Source: Candidatus Jordarchaeum madagascarense (lineage in GTDB: Archaea > Asgardarchaeota > Jordiarchaeia > Jordiarchaeales > Jordiarchaeaceae). From it: 23,268 bases of DNA. The stretch covers positions 1 through 23,268 of the forward strand of contig DXJA01000059.1 of the NCBI GenBank assembly GCA_019056875.1, in the 5' to 3' direction. Every line of letters starts with the position of its first letter. Position 1 is the first letter of the stretch. This document shows positions 8,914 to 15,326 of this stretch, in pieces. The notes under the pieces are model-generated. The model saw only the letters and a program-made list of their open reading frames with translations. It ran no database searches and was not told the origin of the DNA. The position numbers and the translations under genes are program-made.

Positions 8914-8957
8914 AATCATCACCTCACAAAAATTCGAAAAATAAAATGAGAGGAGGT

Positions 8958-9362
8958 TTAGAGGAATTCATTATCAATCACAGTGGTGGTGTTAACTATT
9001 TCTTGAGCTGCCTTAGTGTATCTCATGATTTTCGCCATGTCCCCTTTCAACTTTATCTTTCCCGTCATAATTCCCTTAACCGCGTCAACCTCTTTAGTGC
9101 TCACCTTAATCCAGGTTCCGTAAGGCGCCTCCATCACGTAGGCTGGCTCCTTTTCCTTACCCGGCTCCACAAGGTACGCTTCCCTGCACTTCCCATGATA
9201 CAGGTCCAAATATATTATCTTCTCCTCTTTCAACCTATCGTCAGGCTTAATAACCAGGTAAAAATCACCTTCCCAGTCCAAAGCCGAATCCTCATAAGCC
9301 TTGTTCTCATTTAACTTTTTCATAAACTCCTTAGCCCATTCGTCACTAGGAAACAAAACCAT
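8958..9362 (-). CDS. SCP2 sterol-carrier-like domain protein (copy 2)
   Basis: This 134-residue paralogue of the protein at 5289-5693 is the first gene of the SCP2-ADH-AOR unit. Shared elements include the FPSDEWAK start, DWEGDF, YLDLYHGKCREAYL, EAPYGTWIKV and GIMTGKIKLKGDMAKIMRYT, the last two being the SCP2-type half. It has no signal peptide or membrane helix, so it is a cytoplasmic lipid- or ligand-binding candidate. ATG 9362 follows GGAGGT (9370-9375) by seven bases. The alcohol dehydrogenase starts 44 bases downstream. A carrier role for the pathway substrate is inference from domain and context. A structural subunit of the dehydrogenase is an alternative. Confidence 0.8.
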   Translation of the reverse strand: MVLFPSDEWAKEFMKKLNENKAYEDSALDWEGDFYLVIKPDDRLKEEKIIYLDLYHGKCREAYLVEPGKEKEPAYVMEAPYGTWIKVSTKEVDAVKGIMTGKIKLKGDMAKIMRYTKAAQEIVNTTTVIDNEFL

Positions 9363-9420
9363 CAAACCTACCTCCATACACCTTAAAACCATTCTATTAA
9401 AATATGGAATAAAAAGAATA

Positions 9421-9438
9421 GATATAAATTTTGTTAAA
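9421..9438 (-). promoter_or_regulatory. Conserved promoter element of SCP2-ADH-AOR unit 2
   Basis: This is the same minus-strand 18-mer as at 5753-5770, with TATA-like TTTATAT, placed 59 bases before ATG 9362. The rest of the divergent intergenic region (9439-9633) is AT-rich and must also hold the promoter of the DUF362 gene. I could not pick a clear TATA box for that one. Confidence 0.65.
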
Positions 9439-9633
9439 TCAGCTATTGAAACCATTGTGGTTCAAAAAACTTCCAAAATAAACACTTCCCACTACAATTC
9501 TTCAGTACAAAAACTCCCCAACACACCAAACAACAGTTTTTATTCAAAACTTGAGAAAAAAGTAAATTAATAATAAAAACAAAATAGTAATCACAAAAAA
9601 ATTATCACTTTTTGAAAATAAGGAGGAGCAAAA

Positions 9634-10956
9634 TTGTCAAAATCTGAGGTATTGTTTATGGACGATAGAGCTTATGGAAGTTCTACCAGCCTAGTGGCAA
9701 AGGCACTACATCTATTCGATGAAGCCAAACTAGACGAGTGCATAGACAAAGATGACTATGTAGTAATAAAAGCCCACTTGGGAGAATGGAACAGCACCGC
9801 CTATCTCAGACCCGTTTATATAAGAGCAATAGTAGACAAAGTAAAGCAGCTCGGAGGAAGACCCTTCGTAGTGGAAACAACCACACTACCCTACACACCC
9901 TTCTGTTTCCGAACAAACGCTTGGGACCTCTACATGACTAGCGAAAGAAACGGATTCAACTCAGGAACAGTAGGATGCCCGGTGATATGCGGAGACGGCT
10001 TCCTAGGAACAGATGATGTCAGAGTAGACCTACCTGAAGGATACATACTCAAAGAACAATACGTAGCAACAGCAGTAGCATGCGCAGACGCTATGATAAC
10101 CCTCAGCCACTTCAAGGGTCACCCATGGGGAGTCTTTGGTGGAGCCATTAAGAACGTTGGTGTAGGGTGTGCATCTAAGAGAGGGAAATACAATCTTCAC
10201 ATGGGAGCGCATCCAGTCATAGGTTTACAAACGATGGAATACATCCCCGGTTACTGTGATGGCCGGGAATGCCCGAAATGGGAAATATGCAACACTATGT
10301 GTCCCGAAGGGGCGCTAGTCGTTCCGGAAAAGGGTCCGATTGAATTCATTCAGGAACTCTGCAAAGGTTGCACAACTCACCAAATGCAGACCGTAGATTG
10401 TGGCGCTTTCGCAAACTTGAAATTATTAGACTGGTTCGAAGCTACTTGTGTCGCAATAGCTGATTCGGCGCTAGCCTGTATGAAAACCTTTGAGAAAGGA
10501 AAAGTGGGATTCATAAACTTTGCATTAGACATTAGCCCTTGGTGTGACTGTATTGTTTATACCGACCGTCCCATCATTCCCAACATGGGTCTTTTCGCCA
10601 GTAAAGATCCTGTTGCGATAGATCGAGCTTGCTTGGACAAAGCTGCTCAATCAATAGCAATGCCCGGCTCTGTAGCTGATGAAAGGGATGTAGGTGCGGG
10701 AAAAGCAAAGTTCGCCTCCTCAGGCTCATTCTTGGGTATAAGCGAGGACATACAGTGCAACGTGGGAGAAGCGATAGGCTTAGGTAGCAAGGACTACGAA
10801 CTCAAAACCATTGAACCCATGGAATCAGCAAAACCAACCTTTCTGCATCAGCAACCCGCAGGTTTTATTCTAAGGAGGTTCTACAAGAAGATACACCCAG
10901 TTCCCAAAGAAGGATTCAAACGTGTAGAAGAACCCGACTTACAAAAAGTGAGGTGA
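9634..10956 (+). CDS. DUF362 family iron-sulfur protein
   Basis: DUF362 proteins are Fe-S proteins of uncertain role, often near oxidoreductases. This 440-residue protein has the DUF362 core motif SHFKGHPWG followed by GGAIKNVGVG (158-178) and a cysteine-rich insert resembling ferredoxin clusters: Cys208, 213, 219, 223 and then Cys243, 246, 256. The spacing is not the canonical C-X2-C-X2-C-X3-CP, so the cluster type is uncertain. The TTG start is well supported by AGGAGGAG at 9621-9628. Its last bases contain the ribosome-binding site GAGGTG of the next gene, AOR copy 2, so the two are translationally coupled. An electron carrier for that AOR is the likely role, by inference. Codon use changes near 10110, from mostly A- or C-ending to mixed. 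Confidence 0.8.
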   Translation: MSKSEVLFMDDRAYGSSTSLVAKALHLFDEAKLDECIDKDDYVVIKAHLGEWNSTAYLRPVYIRAIVDKVKQLGGRPFVVETTTLPYTPFCFRTNAWDLYMTSERNGFNSGTVGCPVICGDGFLGTDDVRVDLPEGYILKEQYVATAVACADAMITLSHFKGHPWGVFGGAIKNVGVGCASKRGKYNLHMGAHPVIGLQTMEYIPGYCDGRECPKWEICNTMCPEGALVVPEKGPIEFIQELCKGCTTHQMQTVDCGAFANLKLLDWFEATCVAIADSALACMKTFEKGKVGFINFALDISPWCDCIVYTDRPIIPNMGLFASKDPVAIDRACLDKAAQSIAMPGSVADERDVGAGKAKFASSGSFLGISEDIQCNVGEAIGLGSKDYELKTIEPMESAKPTFLHQQPAGFILRRFYKKIHPVPKEGFKRVEEPDLQKVR

Positions 10957-10961
10957 GAGAG

Positions 10962-12830
10962 ATGTTCGGATGGATGGGTAAATACCTGAGAGTAAACCTC
11001 TCAGAGGGAAAAATAACAGAAGTACCATTAGATGAACAATGGGCGAAAACCTGGTTCGGAGGCAGCGGATTCGGGGCTCGACTACTCTACGACGAAGTTC
11101 CCCCCGATATTGATGAGTTCGATGAGAGAAACAAACTCTACTTCTTCACAGGCCCCCTATCAGGCGGCCTACCCTGTAGCTCAAGATTTACCGTAGTGTT
11201 CAAATCCCCAGTCTCTCACGGCTACGGAGAAGCCAGCTCCGGCGGCTACTTTGCCATCGAAATGAAAAGAGCAGGATACGACGGAATAGTCATCGAAGGA
11301 AAATCCAAAAAACCAGTATATCTCTGGGTAAAAGACGCTGAAAAAGAACTCAGAGATGCCTCCCACCTATGGGGGCAAGGAACCTTCAAAGCCCAAGAAA
11401 TGATCCAAGAAGAAGTCGGCGGGAAAGCCAGAGTCCTGTGCATAGGACCCGCTGGTGAGAAAAAATCTAAACTAGCCAACATCCTGAACGACGAAGCCCG
11501 AGCCCTAGGAAGAGGTGGCTCCGGAGCTGTTATGGGAAGCAAAAACTTCAAAGCCATAGCCGTAAGAGGAACTGGGGAAATACAGTGGGCAGACCCCAAC
11601 GCGGTGAAAGAACAAATCAAAAAAGTCTCTCAATGGATTATTCCGAAGGGAACACCCAGCACCATCGGACCCATTCTATCAATAGGAATGCAAAGATACG
11701 GAACCGAATACATGATGGACTCTATGAAACCCCTAGGAGACATCCCCATCAAAAACTGGCAGCTCGGAGAATGGGAAGGAACAACCAAGATTGGTGGGGG
11801 AGAGATGGCAAGGACCATACTCAAGAAGGGAACCGGCTGCTACGGCTGCGTCATAAGATGCGGCAGATGGATAGAAATGGAAGAACCCTACCCGTACGAA
11901 GGACCGGGACCAGAATACGAAACCTGTGTGACATTCGGCTCCCTGCAACTCATAGACGACCTTAAAGCAATATCCTGGGCGAACTACCTCTGCAACGACT
12001 ACGGAGTAGACACCATATCCACAGGGTCAACAATCGCCTGGGCGACGGAAGCATTAGAGAAGGGAATAATAAAAAAGGGGGACATCGACGGAATAGAACT
12101 AAAATGGGGAAACGCTGAAGCAATGCTTCAGATAACAGAGAAGATAGTCAAGAGAGAAGGAAAAGCAGGAGAACTCCTAGCCGATGGCTCACAAGCAGCA
12201 GCTGACAAACTAGGCAAAGGACACGAATTTCTCACCACTGTCAAAGGACTCGAAGCCCCAGGGCACGATCCCAGAGCATTCTACGTTATGGGGGTGGAAT
12301 ACGCTACCGCCCACAGAGGAGCATGCCACGTAACCGGATACGCCTGCATATCAGACTTGGGAATATTAAACCCCGGCGCAGGATTAACAAAAAGAACTGG
12401 AAGATTCGACCCCGCAAGAAAAGGCGAAATCGCCGGAATTGTACAAGACCTATTTGCACTACTAGGATCAACAGTAGTATGCTTCTTCGGAGCCACACCA
12501 ATGACTACAAAGGTTTTCTTGGATGCCTTTAAGAATTGTTGTGGTTGGCCCATTGATGAACTTACTTTGAATATTACTGTGGATCGATTGTACAATCTTA
12601 AGTGGGCTTATAATGTGCGTTGTGGTATGCGTGATAAGGATAATAAGCTTCCGCCGAGGCTTCTGACGCCTACCAAGGAGGGTGGTCAGAAGGGTAAGGT
12701 TCCGCCGATGGATCAGATGATGCAAGAGTACTATGCCTGGCGTGGCTGGACTGAAGACGCTATTCCCACCAAGGATCGGTTGATGCTTATCGGTTTGCCC
12801 GATGTGGCTAAGGATCTCTGGGGAGAATAG
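10962..12830 (+). CDS. Aldehyde ferredoxin oxidoreductase, tungsten-pterin family (copy 2)
   Basis: This is a second AOR-family enzyme of 622 residues, clearly diverged from copy 1. The cluster motif is C-X2-C-X3-C (Cys293, Cys296, Cys300) with distal Cys507. GPEYETCVTFGS (316-327), VDTISTG (349-355), KGLEAPGHDPR (428-438) and ATAHRGACH (448-456) are present. ATG 10962 is preceded by GAGGTG (10950-10955) lying across the end of the DUF362 gene. GTG 10953 is in frame but sits in that site. Pairing with an Fe-S protein rather than with ADH/SCP2 suggests a different electron route or substrate; more distant relatives such as BamB-type subunits cannot be excluded. The last 107 codons (from about 12510) use strikingly different codons from the rest, with no break in family motifs. 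Confidence 0.9.
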   Translation: MFGWMGKYLRVNLSEGKITEVPLDEQWAKTWFGGSGFGARLLYDEVPPDIDEFDERNKLYFFTGPLSGGLPCSSRFTVVFKSPVSHGYGEASSGGYFAIEMKRAGYDGIVIEGKSKKPVYLWVKDAEKELRDASHLWGQGTFKAQEMIQEEVGGKARVLCIGPAGEKKSKLANILNDEARALGRGGSGAVMGSKNFKAIAVRGTGEIQWADPNAVKEQIKKVSQWIIPKGTPSTIGPILSIGMQRYGTEYMMDSMKPLGDIPIKNWQLGEWEGTTKIGGGEMARTILKKGTGCYGCVIRCGRWIEMEEPYPYEGPGPEYETCVTFGSLQLIDDLKAISWANYLCNDYGVDTISTGSTIAWATEALEKGIIKKGDIDGIELKWGNAEAMLQITEKIVKREGKAGELLADGSQAAADKLGKGHEFLTTVKGLEAPGHDPRAFYVMGVEYATAHRGACHVTGYACISDLGILNPGAGLTKRTGRFDPARKGEIAGIVQDLFALLGSTVVCFFGATPMTTKVFLDAFKNCCGWPIDELTLNITVDRLYNLKWAYNVRCGMRDKDNKLPPRLLTPTKEGGQKGKVPPMDQMMQEYYAWRGWTEDAIPTKDRLMLIGLPDVAKDLWGE

Positions 12831-12851
12831 CATAGAAAAACTAGTTTAATA

Positions 12852-12897
12852 TTTTCTCTTTTTTCTTTACCTTTTTTTTGATTTGTTTTGTTTGTTT
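12852..12897 (+). terminator. T-rich terminator after AOR copy 2
   Basis: A series of oligo-T runs begins about 20 bases after the AOR stop, including an eight-base run near 12882-12889. No strong hairpin is needed for archaeal termination of this type. Confidence 0.6.
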
Positions 12898-12967
12898 GGC
12901 ACACATAGGAATATCCGGGTATACCGGAGTAAGAAACTTAATTAGAGGGGTTAGTAACACTGAAGTG

Positions 12968-12975
12968 TTTAAATA
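12968..12975 (+). promoter_or_regulatory. TATA-like box of membrane protein gene
   Basis: TTTAAATA lies 55 bases before ATG 13023, so transcription would start near 13000 with a short leader. It is followed by CTCCTTCCACAAGATTA, which resembles CCCTTCCACCAGATTA at 94-109, also downstream of a TTTAAATACT. Confidence 0.45.
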
Positions 12976-13022
12976 CTCCTTCCACAAGATTATGTGGATA
13001 AAAAAATAGGGGTTTATCGTAA

Positions 13023-13946
13023 ATGAGTGCGGATGACGGGTTTGAAAGAAGTGAGGAGATGGAGATAGCCGAGGAGACGTATTTTATTTCAAACTCGGTT
13101 TTGGGTCTTGTCATCGTTGTAATCATGGCAACGGTACCATTATTACTACATGTTTCGGATCTCTTGTATGGAAATTATTTGATAAATTATGTGGCTCATG
13201 GAAATTTTGAGGTAAAAGCCATATTATATATCACATTGATAGTATTGTTGAATGCGGCACCCATATACGTCATCATAAAATATCGTAAGAAAATCAAAAT
13301 ATTCTGGATAGCCCCACCCAGCTTACGTAACAAATTATATGTAAGCTTTTTTAACTTAGGACTCACTTTGTTGTTCTTAAGCGTGGCATACTTTATACTT
13401 TGGTTTTTTGATTTCCTCCACAAATATAGTATGTTTTTCGGTTTTACCCTGTTTTTCGGGGGGAGCTATTACTTTACAGGATTCTTTGATTATTTTCACT
13501 ATTTTACGGGCTCAATTATGTTACAATTGGCATCCAACTCCTGGGGTCAATGGCTGTACTTTTATATTATACCCCTGTTTATGGTCTCAACTGCTTTGCT
13601 TTTCGGCGTTTTTCTCTACTTAAAGAGGAGACCAAAGGAATTAACTTTAATTTTTACTGTGGGGGTCACTTGGCTGGTCTTAAACCTGTTCTACTTTATT
13701 TTCCACTTTTATAATTTCCTCTCCCGTTATAGTATGTTTTTCGGTTATGACCTGTTTTTCGGAGCGTACTACTATACAGGAATATCGGTATGTGCTTCAG
13801 GCTACTTTGCGGTCTTATACCTGTTACAATCGGTATCCAACTTCTGGGGTGGATTTCTATCCTTTTTTATTATATCACTGTTTATAGGTTCAATCGCTTT
13901 GCTTGGTATTTCTCTCTACTTAAAGGGCCAGCGAATAACACAATAA
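13023..13946 (+). CDS. Multi-pass membrane protein with internal duplication, unknown function
   Basis: I do not recognise a family. The 307-residue protein has an acidic N-terminus (1-20) and then hydrophobic helices at about 25-45, 65-88, 108-130, 175-200, 210-230 and 262-300. Residues about 112-202 and 213-303 are repeats of each other: KYSMFFGFTLFFGG matches RYSMFFGYDLFFGA at an offset of 101 residues, and each repeat ends in a LYLK motif. The match is also visible in DNA (13425 onward against 13728 onward), so the duplication is fairly young. It is very rich in Phe and Tyr. There are no cysteine clusters, pore motifs or catalytic motifs. No strong ribosome-binding site precedes ATG 13023. 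It is not clearly linked to its neighbours. Confidence 0.7.
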   Translation: MSADDGFERSEEMEIAEETYFISNSVLGLVIVVIMATVPLLLHVSDLLYGNYLINYVAHGNFEVKAILYITLIVLLNAAPIYVIIKYRKKIKIFWIAPPSLRNKLYVSFFNLGLTLLFLSVAYFILWFFDFLHKYSMFFGFTLFFGGSYYFTGFFDYFHYFTGSIMLQLASNSWGQWLYFYIIPLFMVSTALLFGVFLYLKRRPKELTLIFTVGVTWLVLNLFYFIFHFYNFLSRYSMFFGYDLFFGAYYYTGISVCASGYFAVLYLLQSVSNFWGGFLSFFIISLFIGSIALLGISLYLKGQRITQ

Positions 13947-14071
13947 TCGTAATGGGACAGGGAGTTAGGATAAGTGTCACAAGTCAAAAGGTTGAAATAT
14001 TATTTGTAAATTTATTAAATATGATTATCAACTGGTTCTGGTTGAAGCTGCTGGTTCCTTGAGGTGATTCG

Positions 14072-14365
14072 ATGAGGGTTACTGTCAAGTATTATGGCGT
14101 GATTAAGGAGCTAGCTGGAACCCCTATGGAGGAATACAATTTGCCCGTAGGCTCTTTGCTTACGGATTTGATGAATCTGATTATTGACACACATAGGGGA
14201 GATGGTTTGTACAATAATTTGTGGGATAAGGCAGAGAATGAGCTTAAACCCTTGGTTATGATGGTTGTTGACGGGGAGGATCCCATGGAGCAGGGCGGCT
14301 ACGATAAGGTAGTGCTAAAGGAGGGCTCCAAGGTAGAGTTAACCATGGCTATTGCCGGAGGCTAA
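14072..14365 (+). CDS. MoaD/ThiS-family sulfur carrier
   Basis: MoaD-type proteins carry sulfur as a C-terminal thiocarboxylate for building molybdopterin, the ligand of tungsten in AOR enzymes. The 97-residue protein has a ubiquitin-like start MRVTVKYYGVIKELAG and ends in AIAGG, with the required double glycine (96-97). Residues 62-72 (VMMVVDGEDPM) and VELTMAIAGG form the expected last strands. GAGGTG (14061-14066) lies five bases before the ATG. Its place near two AOR genes suggests a dedicated pterin sulfur carrier. ThiS or a general sulfur carrier is possible, and no MoaE or activating enzyme is in view. Confidence 0.85.
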   Translation: MRVTVKYYGVIKELAGTPMEEYNLPVGSLLTDLMNLIIDTHRGDGLYNNLWDKAENELKPLVMMVVDGEDPMEQGGYDKVVLKEGSKVELTMAIAGG

Positions 14366-14561
14366 AACGCTAATTAAAACGTAGACCGTCTTCTTGTATT
14401 ACCATATCCCTTCAAAGATGTTCGTTTGCTACGCTTCACCCGTTCACCCAACAGTCGTTAAAGAGCTTTCCTATGGGACACTGGTTTGTTTAAACGAAGC
14501 TTCAAGCTTTCACAGCTTCATTGGGTCAATGTGTTAATTCGGTTTATCGTTCGGAGCCATT

Positions 14562-14718
14562 AGAAACGTTTTTTAAACACAATTAGATGCTGAAACTATT
14601 AAACATGACACATTGTCTATTGAGAGAAAGAATGCCGATAAAGAAACGCTTTTTAAAGACATATAATGATTCTAAAATTATGAAACATGAAACATTATCC
14701 ATTGAAAGGGATAATGCC
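14562..14718 (+). repeat. Tandem duplication of promoter and gene 5' end
   Basis: About 75 bases are repeated imperfectly, 14562-14636 and 14642-14718, at an offset of 80-82 bases. Both copies contain AGAAACG, a TTTTTAAA box, AAACATGA and a TTGA...AATGCC block. In copy 2 the frame reads M-KHETLSIERDNAK. In copy 1 the equivalent frame reads I-KHDTLSIERKNADK and runs into a stop, with the ATG changed to ATT at 14598. Copy 1 is therefore a fossil of the gene start. Confidence 0.75.
14650..14657 (+). promoter_or_regulatory. TATA-like box of small leaderless gene
   Basis: TTTTTAAA is centred about 26 bases before ATG 14680, the distance expected when the transcript begins at or next to the start codon. 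No ribosome-binding site is visible, which fits a leaderless message. Confidence 0.55.
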
Positions 14719-15018
14719 AAGATTCTGATAAATGCTATTATAAGAGAATTTCACCCCGCATTTGAATACACTTCTAAATCAGGGAATGTCAAAATCTTGG
14801 GTCTAGAAGAATACGATCTTTGGAGGACCAATTCTACTATGGCGGCGACCTTAATATTCGATTTTGAGGACACTAACTTATGCAATATAAACATAGTTGT
14901 TACTGGTGGAAAAGTGGGGATACTTCAATTGTCTTGGGGGGCAGAGAACTCTCTGTTGAAAAAAATCATGCGTTTTTTCCAAAAACATGGTTACGAAAAA
15001 CCGTGGAAAGAAGTATGA
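14680..15018 (+). CDS. Small unknown protein
   Basis: This is an unrecognised protein of 112 residues. It has a charged start (MKHETLSIERDNAK), a predicted alpha/beta mix, and a hydrophobic core strand pair, TLIFDFEDTNLCNINIVV and GKVGILQLSW, followed by a basic C-terminal helix (LLKKIMRFFQKHGYEKPW). There is no signal peptide and no metal motif. A longer frame from ATG 14587 (143 residues) exists, but its extra part reads the duplicated copy 1 in the wrong frame and begins only about ten bases after the upstream TATA-like box, so I prefer 14680. That start has a well-placed TATA-like box and would be leaderless. The protein resembles small single-domain archaeal proteins of unknown role. Confidence 0.6.
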   Translation: MKHETLSIERDNAKILINAIIREFHPAFEYTSKSGNVKILGLEEYDLWRTNSTMAATLIFDFEDTNLCNINIVVTGGKVGILQLSWGAENSLLKKIMRFFQKHGYEKPWKEV

Positions 15019-15200
15019 ACCTTCACCTAGGCTCTTTGAGCCACTCTCCTCAACCGGTTTTGGTCACTCAACGCTGATTTAATGAGTTGTGGGGGCTTCA
15101 GAAGTCTGATATTTAACTTCGATTGAAACACATTAAATAGCATATGTTATACAAGCACCAAGCGAGAAAAACAGGGAAATAAAGTAACCTAATAAATCAG

Positions 15201-15223
15201 AAAAAATGGAGGGGCTATCCCTC
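15201..15223 (-). terminator. Hairpin terminator between convergent genes
   Basis: GAGGG (15209-15213) pairs with CCCTC (15219-15223) around a five-base loop. On the minus strand the hairpin is followed by a run of six T (15206-15201). On the plus strand a T-rich stretch follows near 15238-15243. It can serve both the small gene ending at 15018 and the dehydrogenase ending at 15327. The rest of the gap 15019-15326 holds nothing else that I can identify. Confidence 0.6.
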
Positions 15224-15326
15224 TGTTAATTATTTACTTTTTCTAGTCCTTACCTATTCGTGCAATGACAATTGGTAAACCGAGCACAAAATAAATTTGA
15301 CCTGCTTGTAGACTCTGCTGAATAGA

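Noticed and set aside
11585..11965. 126-residue open frame inside AOR copy 2
   Set aside because: It overlaps a gene with clear AOR motifs, is low in hydrophobic residues and full of Arg, Gly and Asn typical of a shadow frame.
14587..15018. Longer 143-residue version of the small gene
   Set aside because: Its first 31 codons read the duplicated upstream copy out of frame and start only about ten bases after the upstream TATA-like box; ATG 14680 has the better context.
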